A DNA stretch of 22,548 bases from a virus: IMG/VR virus record IMGVR_UViG_3300030102_008231, positions 1 through 22,548 of that record; one strand, written 5' to 3'. The notes beneath the pieces are model-generated. The model did no database searches and was not told where the DNA came from. It worked only from the letters and a program-made list of their open reading frames with translations. The translations under genes were made by a program, and so were the position numbers. Below are positions 1 through 5,782 of the stretch, piece after piece (the first letter of the stretch is position 1; each line of letters starts with the position of its first letter).

Positions 1-1
1 C

Positions 2-424
2 TTTAAAAATGACGAGTTTAGAAAAAATTTACCAATAAACTTTATAACTCATGAAGTGGTTGCTTTAACCTCACAAAAGCCCGTAGGTAAATCTTGGAAG
101 AAAAACACTAGATACAAATACGACAACTATAATGGTAGTTTAATTTTAAGTAATAAAATGCTTACCTGTGATAACATTTATACCGTTTTAAAAAAAGTAA
201 CTAATTATAATAATTTTACCAAAGAAAATGATCCGTATAAGGAAAAAAGATTTGGTGACATAACAATTAGTAATTTATCTTTTGATGGAATAGTGGAGAG
301 TGAAAGTATAATATTTTGGAAAATAGAATTTTGGGACGACAATTCCTTAAGACATCAAACCGATGACTATTTGAAAAGTAAATCCTATAGAACTATAACA
401 ATATATCATTTGGATGAGGCATGA
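2..424 (+). CDS. DUF3768 family protein (5' end outside window)
   Basis: The reading frame is open to the left window edge, so the first codons are missing; a GTG at 56 lies in frame but has no convincing ribosome binding site and is probably internal. The C-terminal half matches my memory of DUF3768: an F-x-x-ENDPYKEKRFG block, then IFWKIEFWDD, then a terminal YRTITIYHLDEA segment, in the family order (F..NDP.gE.DFG, WKIDYYD, RVLTIMLA.EY). The family is small, of unknown biochemical function, and common on proteobacterial phages and plasmids. The stop codon overlaps the ATG of the next gene (ATGA), so the two are translationally coupled. Family assignment is from motif memory, not a search. 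Confidence 0.75.
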   Translation, partial: FKNDEFRKNLPINFITHEVVALTSQKPVGKSWKKNTRYKYDNYNGSLILSNKMLTCDNIYTVLKKVTNYNNFTKENDPYKEKRFGDITISNLSFDGIVESESIIFWKIEFWDDNSLRHQTDDYLKSKSYRTITIYHLDEA

Positions 425-663
425 GAGAAAATTTTTACGCAGATAAGTATAAAGATAAAAAAACAACTCTAAGAACACATTTTGTCATGAATAAAGGAAT
501 TATGGAGTTTAGCATCAAAAAGTTAAAAAAAGAATTAAAAGAAATAGGTGAAGTTGTAACTCTTGAATCTGCCTTAGATTGGCTTAGAAGTAGTAAAATG
601 TTTACAGAAGAGGAGATAAAGGATTTTATAGAAAATTATGACATGGATGTTATTAATGATTAA
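421..663 (+). CDS. hypothetical protein, 80 aa
   Basis: I do not recognise it. It is a short charged protein with an acidic helical C-terminus (TEEEIKDFIENYDMDVIND). The ATG overlaps the stop of the upstream DUF3768 gene by four bases, indicating coupling. Its TAA stop shares the palindrome TTAA (660-663) with the stop of the convergent minus-strand gene, so the two genes meet with no spacer and no terminator between them. Confidence 0.6.
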   Translation: MRENFYADKYKDKKTTLRTHFVMNKGIMEFSIKKLKKELKEIGEVVTLESALDWLRSSKMFTEEEIKDFIENYDMDVIND

Positions 664-908
664 TGAAGTTTTTTTTCTTTTGCTTTTGAATGAGCGACCA
701 TTTTTTTATGCTTTACTTCACATTTTGCCTTTGCAACTAATAGTTTTTCTAGGATGTCTTCTAGTGTGTCGGCTTCTATTAGAAGTGGTCTAGGAACTTT
801 ACCGGTTTCATCTTTAAATTTGTAATGTTGTATATAGTTTTCTTTTAAAATCTCTTTTACTTTTTCCAACAAAAAATTAATTTCTCTATAACTTAAATGA
901 GTCTTCAT
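660..908 (-). CDS. hypothetical protein, 82 aa
   Basis: Unrecognised small basic protein, predicted mostly helical, with a Lys/His-rich C-terminus (KCEVKHKKMVAHSKAKEKK). The start ATG overlaps the stop of the upstream gene as TAATG and has a GGAG six bases upstream. It is the last gene of the minus-strand early block; its stop overlaps the stop of the plus-strand gene at 421-663. Confidence 0.6.
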   Translation of the reverse strand: MKTHLSYREINFLLEKVKEILKENYIQHYKFKDETGKVPRPLLIEADTLEDILEKLLVAKAKCEVKHKKMVAHSKAKEKKLH

Positions 909-1156
909 TATTTTACTCCATACCTTTCAAAAAAGATCTTTTCATACTCTTGTCTTGCTTTTTTTATTCGTGGTGTAGCATCGTACGGCTTTTGTTTTTT
1001 ATAATTTTTATTCATAATTTTAAATTGAGTTATTAAGTTATCAATCGTAACTTTTTTGTCTCCTGGCCACCAAAGTTTTGTATATCGTCTTTGTCTTTCT
1101 AAACTCTCCAAAATTATTTCTAATTCTTTTTTATCAAATGACATTTTTTTTAACAT
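908..1156 (-). CDS. hypothetical protein, 82 aa
   Basis: Unrecognised basic protein with a predicted N-terminal helix (FDKKELEIILESLERQRR). The start at 1156 is supported by AAGGA seven bases upstream. It is separated from the nuclease gene by a structured intergenic region and a terminator (1187-1216), so it may need its own promoter or read-through. It overlaps the next gene by TAATG. Function unknown. Confidence 0.6.
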   Translation of the reverse strand: MLKKMSFDKKELEIILESLERQRRYTKLWWPGDKKVTIDNLITQFKIMNKNYKKQKPYDATPRIKKARQEYEKIFFERYGVK

Positions 1157-1180
1157 TTTCTATTCCTTTAGATTTTTTGA

Positions 1181-1278
1181 CAAAAAAAAGGGGTAATGCT
1201 GACCACTTACCCCTTTAATGATTTTTACTTAGAAACAAGTAACTCTGAAGAATTTTCAGTGTTAATACGTAGACTCTT
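1181..1278 (-). ncRNA. candidate small structured RNA between nuclease and small-gene pair
   Basis: On the minus strand a perfect TATAAT (1290-1285) is followed by three successive hairpins: CTGAA/TTCAG (1245-1259), TTACTT/AAGTAA with a 6-nt loop (1225-1242), and a 10-bp terminator stem (1187-1216) ending in a run of U. Nothing in the interval looks coding. This is what an independently transcribed phage small RNA would look like, but no good -35 is visible at the right distance, and the same elements could be the 3' untranslated region of the replication operon. Boundaries are inferred. Confidence 0.35.
1187..1216 (-). terminator. intrinsic terminator after VRR-NUC gene
   Basis: Stem AAAGGGGTAA (1187-1196) pairs perfectly with TTACCCCTTT (1207-1216) around a 10-nt loop. 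Read on the minus strand, the stem runs into eight U (1189-1182). It would end the replication operon, or the ncRNA candidate, before the gene at 1156. On the plus strand no comparable U-tract follows. Confidence 0.75.
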
Positions 1279-1293
1279 TTTTATATTATATAA

Positions 1294-1698
1294 TTACTTT
1301 TGTAAAGCTTTTTTAACATCCTCTACACTAGAAACAAAAAATGCGTTGGCACCCATAGCTTTAATTTTTTTTTGAAACTCTATTTGTCTTCTAAAATGTC
1401 GTTCACGGTCATTTTTTAAAGCCCAAGAGGCTGTTTTACTTAAACGTTCGTGATTTTTCTCATAAAATTTAATACTAGTTGGAGTTTTAACTTCAAATGC
1501 ATAAAACTCTCCTCGATATAGTCCTAGAATGTCAGATCCACCCTTTATTACAAATTTGGAAACATGGCTTCTTATCTTTTTTCCGTCAAAAAAACCACCG
1601 GCTGGGTTCTTCCAAAAAAAAGAATCTTTTAAGGAATTAAGATATGAAAGGATTAACTCCTCTATTTGATACTCTTTTAATACAAGTTTTTTTGACAC
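1294..1698 (-). CDS. VRR-NUC domain nuclease
   Basis: A 134-aa protein of the virus-type replication-repair nuclease family (PD-(D/E)XK fold), usually a structure-specific endonuclease in phage replication or recombination modules. The core motif is visible: Lys52-Gly-Gly-Ser-Asp56, then Glu69-Val-Lys71, followed by the Gln105/Gln109 helix and a C-terminal strand (NAFFVSSVEDV). An insertion of about 25 residues separates the E-x-K strand from the Gln helix, making it slightly longer than a minimal VRR-NUC domain. The start is GTG at 1698 with GAGG about ten bases upstream; it overlaps the previous gene by 62 bases in another frame. It lies downstream of helicase and initiator, and Bet is encoded nearby without a visible exonuclease, so it might serve as Bet's nuclease partner; that last point is inference. 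Confidence 0.8.
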   Translation of the reverse strand: MSKKLVLKEYQIEELILSYLNSLKDSFFWKNPAGGFFDGKKIRSHVSKFVIKGGSDILGLYRGEFYAFEVKTPTSIKFYEKNHERLSKTASWALKNDRERHFRRQIEFQKKIKAMGANAFFVSSVEDVKKALQK

Positions 1699-1969
1699 TC
1701 TCTTTGTCCTCGATAAGATTTTTCAATTTCATTTTAACTATAAAGCTCTCAAAAGAGTCATACTCTTCAGGTATATCAACGCCATATAATTCTTTTTCTA
1801 GAATATGTTTGGAGATATCGTTAAATTGTAGTTGTATTTTTTCGTTAAACGGAGTTTTCTGAAACTGTATAAGATAAAGACGATAAAGCAACAATTTAAC
1901 CTTATCGTCTTTGTTAAGATCTTTAAATTCAGGAAAATCTAAAGGTTCATCGTCAAAAATATTTATAAT
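1637..1969 (-). CDS. hypothetical protein, probable ATT start
   Basis: Unrecognised protein of about 110 aa. The frame is open from just after an in-frame stop near 1980 and holds no ATG or GTG at the beginning. The best Shine-Dalgarno (AGGAG, 1980-1976) stands six bases before an ATT codon at 1969, overlapping the stop of the helicase gene. The conventional alternative, TTG at 1894, has no good ribosome binding site and would discard an acidic, coding-looking N-terminus (FDDEPLDFPEFKDLNKDD). The C-terminal 62 bases overlap the nuclease gene. Position between helicase and nuclease suggests a replication accessory role, but no homology is recognised. Confidence 0.55.
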   Translation of the reverse strand: MINIFDDEPLDFPEFKDLNKDDKVKLLLYRLYLIQFQKTPFNEKIQLQFNDISKHILEKELYGVDIPEEYDSFESFIVKMKLKNLIEDKESVKKTCIKRVSNRGVNPFIS

Positions 1970-2808
1970 ACGTTTCTCCTCTTAAAATTGTCCTTCATTT
2001 CCTCAAAGTCTAGATGTCGGTCTTCTATATACAAGTTTTTTTCCTTGTCGAATGTTATATAATACATCTTTTCGTCAACGGTCTGTCCTCTATGCTTGGT
2101 AATTCTTAAAGTAGGAAAATAAAATTCGTTAATGTGAAATCTTTGTAAAATGTAACAATATTGAACAACATTTATAATTGATTTACAACCTCTAATATCA
2201 TTCATGTTAATTAATCGGTGGCTATTTTCCGTAACTTCTGCTCCAGTATGAGCCACAAAGATTAATGGCTTTCTACACTCTCCAATTATCTCTTTTACTT
2301 CTTTTATAAAAAAGCTTTGGGTTTCTATTTGTTGATCCATATAGAAACCGGATGTTGTAATATTATCGAAAAAAATAATATCAACATCTGAGCGATTAAC
2401 AGCCTCTTTAAAGTAATTAAACTTAGTAGACATAGACTCATTTTTAAAATGCTTAGAAAAACTTAACTCGGAATGTATTAATAGCTTTTTAAAGATTGTT
2501 TCAGCATCTTTTTGATCAAAACTCTTTAGCGCCATGGAAAACTCTATTAAAAAGTCGTTTTCCGTTTCTTCGCTTAGCCATACTAAAACCTTTTTGTCTT
2601 TATTTACTCTTTTTAGAGCATCTAATATTAAAGATCTAATTAGAGTAGACTTTCCCCCATGTGCCACCCCTAAATATAAATGTAAATTGCCCGGTCTATG
2701 ACCTCTATGGGCATTTAAAAATTTAAAGTCAGAATAAAAATGTGTCTTTTCTCTCTCTTTTAATAAGTCAAAAACACCCGCCAAAGATTCTTTGTTAATC
2801 TCAATCAT
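1963..2808 (-). CDS. RecA-fold replicative ATPase/helicase (DnaB/RepA-like)
   Basis: A 281-aa single-domain ATPase of the RecA/DnaB superfamily (AAA_25/RepA-like). Walker A is GVAHGGKST (residues 47-55); the catalytic-glutamate strand is VLVWLSEE (74-81); Walker B is VDIIFFDN (142-149); the switch strand is IFVAHTG (183-189); and RGCKSIINVVQYCYIL (206-221) corresponds to the H4-type segment of DnaB-like helicases. It lacks the DnaB N-terminal domain, as is usual for plasmid RepA and phage helicases of this size. Directly downstream of the initiator gene, it most likely acts as the replicative helicase or helicase-loading ATPase at the origin inside that gene. The start at 2808 follows a GGGA motif. 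Confidence 0.8.
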   Translation of the reverse strand: MIEINKESLAGVFDLLKEREKTHFYSDFKFLNAHRGHRPGNLHLYLGVAHGGKSTLIRSLILDALKRVNKDKKVLVWLSEETENDFLIEFSMALKSFDQKDAETIFKKLLIHSELSFSKHFKNESMSTKFNYFKEAVNRSDVDIIFFDNITTSGFYMDQQIETQSFFIKEVKEIIGECRKPLIFVAHTGAEVTENSHRLINMNDIRGCKSIINVVQYCYILQRFHINEFYFPTLRITKHRGQTVDEKMYYITFDKEKNLYIEDRHLDFEEMKDNFKRRNVL

Positions 2809-2855
2809 TCCAAAATCCCTTTTTATATTTTTACATGGTAAAATTATTGTCCACC

Positions 2856-3848
2856 TTAACTACCTTTACAATTATTTTTTTCAAAAAAGTTCCAAAGATC
2901 CCTATCTAAATCATTTTTAAATTTTTTATTATGGGGTTCGTTTAAATTATTTTCGTTCAAATAATTTTCAAAATTTTTGCTACCAAAAAGAGTGGCGGGT
3001 CTTAAATAATTTGAGGCATGCTGACCATTACTAAAAATTAACCCGTTCCATTGCAGAGTTTTTTTGTCTATTACAGATTTAAAGTCCTCTAAAGTATAAC
3101 CCTCTTCTATCCGTGCCCGAATATTTTTTATATTACTCTCCGCACTAAGCCTAAAATTCTTACCGGCTTTTTTATTTAAATAACTCAAAATTTCTTGTGC
3201 CATAATTAGTCTTTTTTCACGTTCTAAAATGGTAGCCTTAGGCTTTGTATTAGTTTTGGGTTTGGAGGCTTTTTTGACGGGTTTTTTTAACAATGGTGAG
3301 GGTTTTTGTTTTTGATGAGCTCCTTCTATTGGAGTTAATAAAGATAAAATATTTTTTCTAACATCGCTACAAATTGCATTTTCGTCAAAAGCATTTTTTT
3401 TCTTAAGTATATTACTATTTATAGTAATATAAGAATATATAGACGCCGCACCGTGTTTATGCGGTGTTGACGTATTTAAATACACCGTCTTTGATGCGGT
3501 GTTGACGTATTTTAATACACCGGTTTTTAAAGGGTTTGATGCGGTGTTGACGTATTTAAATACATCGGGATTTTGTAAATTTTCGCTATGTATAATCTTA
3601 AATCTTACATTTGTTATAACGCCTTTGACCAAGCTTTTTGTTTTAATATATTTGTCAGCTTCTAATTTATTTATGGCATGTTTTAAATTAACTCTTTTTA
3701 TGCCCAATTCTTTTTCCATTGTTTTTAGCTTTACATCAAAAAATTCATCGGTTTTAATATTTTCTCCATACTTTTTTAAATACGATAAAACTACTGCGGC
3801 ATTTAAGCCCACACTTTTTATTGTATTTAGCCCCACTTTTAGAATCAT
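2856..3848 (-). CDS. phage replication initiator (Phg_2220_C C-terminal domain)
   Basis: A 330-aa replication protein functionally like lambda O. The N-terminal ~90 residues look like a winged-helix domain. Residues ~94-132 are encoded by the iteron repeats and are not folded-looking. A Lys/Pro-rich linker (~180-212) follows, then a C-terminal domain (~220-300) matching the conserved phage C-terminus: ILSYLNKKAGKNFR, then IRARIEEGYTLEDF, then VIDKKTLQW, then YLRPATLFGSKNFENYLN. The frame begins at TTG 3872, but ATG 3848 is preferred because of the GGGGGA just upstream. The helicase gene lies 47 bases downstream. I infer that the protein binds the repeats within its own gene and recruits the ATPase. 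Confidence 0.8.
   Translation of the reverse strand: MILKVGLNTIKSVGLNAAVVLSYLKKYGENIKTDEFFDVKLKTMEKELGIKRVNLKHAINKLEADKYIKTKSLVKGVITNVRFKIIHSENLQNPDVFKYVNTASNPLKTGVLKYVNTASKTVYLNTSTPHKHGAASIYSYITINSNILKKKNAFDENAICSDVRKNILSLLTPIEGAHQKQKPSPLLKKPVKKASKPKTNTKPKATILEREKRLIMAQEILSYLNKKAGKNFRLSAESNIKNIRARIEEGYTLEDFKSVIDKKTLQWNGLIFSNGQHASNYLRPATLFGSKNFENYLNENNLNEPHNKKFKNDLDRDLWNFFEKNNCKGS
3411..3428. repeat. AT-rich perfect hairpin beside iterons (candidate unwinding element)
   Basis: ATTACTATTTATAGTAAT is an 8-bp perfect inverted repeat with a 2-base centre, embedded in a nearly pure A/T stretch (~3403-3440) inside the initiator gene. It lies immediately beyond the three iterons in the direction of transcription, the same order as iterons and AT-rich region in lambda ori. 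It is a candidate DNA-unwinding element. Confidence 0.5.
3459..3567. repeat. three iteron-like repeats: putative replication origin
   Basis: Three copies of a 29-bp repeat occur at 3459-3487, 3494-3522 and 3539-3567, with at most one or two differences between copies. Each contains the core GCGGTGTTGACGTATTT, a GTATTTAAATAC palindrome (one base altered in copy 2), and outer CGGTGT/ACACCG arms, so each is itself dyad-symmetric. The copy-to-copy distances are 35 and 45 bp. Because 35 is not a multiple of three, copy 1 is translated in a different frame from copies 2 and 3, so the DNA rather than the peptide is conserved. Together with the AT-rich hairpin this matches a lambda-type origin inside the initiator gene. 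Confidence 0.75.
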
Positions 3849-3925
3849 AATTCCCCCGTTTATTGTTGACAAAATTATTACATTAACTAATCATTGTGCA
3901 ATACTTTTTTAAAGACAAGGACAAA
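3849..3925. promoter_or_regulatory. divergent promoter region between the two early operons
   Basis: This 77-bp interval separates the minus-strand replication operon from the plus-strand recombination operon and should carry both promoters. On the minus strand TTGCAC (3901-3896), a 16-bp spacer and AATAAT (3879-3874) make a reasonable sigma70-type promoter. On the plus strand a perfect TTGACA (3866-3871) is present, but the -10 candidates at 16-18 bp (around 3888-3895) are poor, so activation or another start point is possible. No clear repressor operator is seen. Confidence 0.45.
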
Positions 3926-4108
3926 ATGGAAAAACAAAATCTAAAAAACGAAATAAAAGAACTTAAAAATATAATTATCCATTTAGTAATATCTTTATTT
4001 AAAGACAAAAAAATATCGGAAAAAGAAGCCTTGGATTTATTGGCTGACGCCGTAACTAGAAATGAAAAACAAAAACAAGAAGCATATAAAAATGAATGGA
4101 GGCTATAA
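3926..4108 (+). CDS. hypothetical protein, 60 aa
   Basis: First gene of the plus-strand operon. The frame is open from GTG 3896, but ATG 3926 has AAGGA a few bases upstream and is preferred. The product is a charged helical protein with a possible coiled coil near the N-terminus (LKNEIKELKNIIIHLVISLF) and an acidic SEKEALDLLADAV helix. Its TAA overlaps the next ATG as TAATG. No family recognised. Confidence 0.55.
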   Translation: MEKQNLKNEIKELKNIIIHLVISLFKDKKISEKEALDLLADAVTRNEKQKQEAYKNEWRL

Positions 4109-4311
4109 TGTTATATACTTTAAAAAAAGAAAACCCAGGGTCCTACAAAGTAAAAGTTAACAATACCCATAGATATAACATAAAAAAAACTTCAGGTGAC
4201 AAGTGGATCCAATCTTGGGAAGTTGTAGATTTGTTAGATAATAAAAAATTTAGTGATTTTGTATCGCTTAGCGAATGCAAAGAATTTATAAACGAAGAAA
4301 TATTTAATTAA
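4108..4311 (+). CDS. hypothetical protein, 67 aa
   Basis: Unrecognised small protein with alternating beta-type segments (SYKVKVNNTHRYNIKKT, IQSWEVVDLL) and a C-terminal helix. The in-frame ATG at 4096 lies inside the preceding gene; ATG 4108 is preferred because GGAGG lies five bases before it. It is coupled to the upstream gene by a TAATG overlap. Confidence 0.55.
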   Translation: MLYTLKKENPGSYKVKVNNTHRYNIKKTSGDKWIQSWEVVDLLDNKKFSDFVSLSECKEFINEEIFN

Positions 4312-4325
4312 GGAAGGAGAGTAGG

Positions 4326-4511
4326 ATGTTGGATGAGGGAGTTTGGCATAATTGCGAACATTGCTTTAAACCTTGCAATGTTTTTTGTGGCTGTGTCGGA
4401 GAAAAAAGAGCCATAGAAAGAGAAGAAAGAAAAAGAGAAATGCTAAATGCAATTAGAGCAGAATTAAACGAAATGGACGTGGACATTTACTTTAGGGGGG
4501 AAAAGCTATGA
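4326..4511 (+). CDS. small cysteine-rich protein, possible zinc knuckle
   Basis: A 61-aa protein starting at ATG 4326, preceded by AAGGAGAG. The N-terminus has a dense cysteine cluster (C10, C13, C17, C21, C23 with H8 and H12) that could bind zinc; the C-terminus is a long charged helix (residues 27-51). It overlaps the bet start by ATGA, implying co-translation and perhaps a role with Bet. No family recognised. Confidence 0.55.
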   Translation: MLDEGVWHNCEHCFKPCNVFCGCVGEKRAIEREERKREMLNAIRAELNEMDVDIYFRGEKL

Positions 4512-5299
4512 GTGACTTAGTAAAGGTAGGCACAAGCGTCTTAGGAAAATTAGCAACAGAAGAATTAGATCTTCTAAAAAATGAAATTTGTAAAGGTGCA
4601 ACAGATTCAGAATTAGTTTATTTTTTAAAGGTGTGTAGCTCTCTAAATTTAAATCCTTTTACTAAACAAATATACTCTCTTCCATTTAGTGGAGGGCGAG
4701 TTGTTGTTATAGGAATAGATGGTCTTAGCACTATAGCCCATAGAACAAATGAATATGTAGGCTGTGGCCCTGCAACGTTTCATTTTAAAAACCCTAACGA
4801 CAAAGAGCCACTTTCGGCGGAGGTTACTGTTTACAGAATGAGAAATGGAATAAAAGGAGAGTTTACTGCTAAAGTTTTTATGGATGAATATAAACCAAAG
4901 TTCAAAGCTCCCATGTGGGACAAATTTCCTAAACGAATGCTAGAAAAATGCGCACATGCTTTAGCTTTAAAAAAAGGATTTAATGAGGAAATGACTGGTC
5001 TTTATACTACTGAAGAAATGGACCAAGCCAAAAACGATATGCACTCTGAAGGCAAAATAATTGACCTAGAAACTCTAGCACAAAAAGAAAAATCTTTTGA
5101 TCAAAGGGCCTATATAGATCTGATTAAATCCTATTGTGCTGTTAAAACCCAAGAGGGCGTCGATAAGCCCGTCAATCTTATTATAGAGCATTTAGGGCAT
5201 GAAATTATGTCAGACGAAGCCAATAAAACTTTACTAATAAACATGGAAGAAAAAGCAAAAAAAGATTTAATGATCTGGTTAGAAAATGAATTAAAATAA
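4508..5299 (+). CDS. bet: phage recombination protein Bet (single-strand annealing protein)
   Basis: A 263-aa single-strand annealing protein of the RecT/Bet superfamily, very close in motif order to lambda Beta: ATDSELVYFLKVCSSLNLNP then FTKQIY (31-56), IDGLSTIAHRTNEYVG (70-85), PMWDKFPKRMLEKCAHALAL (135-154) and FNEEMTGLYTTEEM (158-171). Bet anneals complementary single strands during replication-linked recombination, normally on ends made by an exonuclease. No lambda-Exo-like or RecE-like gene is in the window; the VRR-NUC protein is the only nuclease nearby. The start has GGGG upstream and overlaps the previous gene by ATGA. The C-terminal ~80 residues are less conserved, as usual in the family. 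Confidence 0.92.
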   Translation: MSDLVKVGTSVLGKLATEELDLLKNEICKGATDSELVYFLKVCSSLNLNPFTKQIYSLPFSGGRVVVIGIDGLSTIAHRTNEYVGCGPATFHFKNPNDKEPLSAEVTVYRMRNGIKGEFTAKVFMDEYKPKFKAPMWDKFPKRMLEKCAHALALKKGFNEEMTGLYTTEEMDQAKNDMHSEGKIIDLETLAQKEKSFDQRAYIDLIKSYCAVKTQEGVDKPVNLIIEHLGHEIMSDEANKTLLINMEEKAKKDLMIWLENELK

Positions 5300-5308
5300 T
5301 TCTAACCG

Positions 5309-5351
5309 AGGCACCCCCTTTTTTTAGCCCGGACAGCTTTGGGGGGTGCCT
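5309..5351 (+). promoter_or_regulatory. strong intergenic stem-loop after bet
   Basis: AGGCACCCCC (5309-5318) pairs perfectly with GGGGGTGCCT (5342-5351), GC-rich against an AT-rich background, with a 23-nt loop holding seven T and GCCCGGAC. It starts ten bases after the bet stop. Neither strand has a U-tract directly after the 3' arm, so it is not a classical terminator. It may protect the bet mRNA 3' end or be part of a structured leader for the next gene. Confidence 0.55.
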
Positions 5352-5365
5352 ACAAAAAAGGACAT

Positions 5366-5439
5366 GGTATCATAGTGGAGATTGTTTATAAAAAAAAACA
5401 ACAACAAAGGTCATGGAGGAAAACATCTATGATGATACC
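5366..5439 (+). promoter_or_regulatory. leader able to sequester the next start codon
   Basis: GGTATCAT (5366-5373) is perfectly complementary to ATGATACC (5432-5439). The latter covers the tandem ATGATG start of the zinc-ribbon gene; pairing extends to CTAT/ATAG if one triplet is bulged. The GGAGG ribosome binding site (~5415-5419) lies in the intervening loop. This geometry could switch translation, but it is only a pairing prediction. Confidence 0.35.
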
Positions 5440-5782
5440 TTGTAAAACGTGTGGTAAATCCTGCGAAACAAAAAACAAACATTATGCCATCTGTGAATCA
5501 TGCATGAAAAACTATTTAAACTCACTAGAAGAAATGGCAAAGCAAAACAAAAAACAAAATAAGTGTAAAGAAGTTAGAAATCAACAGTACCATAAACTAT
5601 ATCGTAAAATTACAGCAGTCAAAGAAAGACTAAGCGATATACCTAGACAGCTAGAAGTAGAAAAAGCCTATGATAGAGAGTGCTTACGATGCGACAAAAG
5701 CTTTGTGGCATCAGGCAAATATAATCGCATATGTCATAATTGCAAAAGCATTATAGAAAATTACGAGGACTACTACATATGA
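5429..5782 (+). CDS. double zinc-ribbon protein, 117 aa
   Basis: Two cysteine clusters flank a basic helical middle: C5-x2-C8-x3-C12 with C22-x2-C25 near the N-terminus, and C85-x2-C88...C102-x2-C105 near the C-terminus. The second follows the pattern CLxC-x3-F-x-S-x-G-x3-NR-x-C-x2-C typical of small proteobacterial and phage zinc-ribbon proteins. The frame is open upstream to 5339, but that would start inside the stem-loop; ATG 5429 follows GGAGG at nine bases. A second ATG comes immediately after. It probably binds nucleic acid; the role is unknown. It overlaps the next gene by ATGA. Confidence 0.65.
   Translation: MMIPCKTCGKSCETKNKHYAICESCMKNYLNSLEEMAKQNKKQNKCKEVRNQQYHKLYRKITAVKERLSDIPRQLEVEKAYDRECLRCDKSFVASGKYNRICHNCKSIIENYEDYYI

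Noticed and set aside
3459-3567. CRISPR-like array (three ~29-bp repeats)
   Set aside because: Only three repeats with spacers of 6 and 16 bp, inside a coding gene, with no cas genes; the size and setting fit iterons.
3499-3912. Plus-strand 137-aa hydrophobic frame opposite the initiator
   Set aside because: Shadow of the initiator gene, Phe/Leu/Ile-rich as antisense of Lys-rich coding sequence.
5309-5351. Intrinsic terminator after bet
   Set aside because: The stem is strong, but no U-tract follows the 3' arm on either strand and the operon continues downstream.
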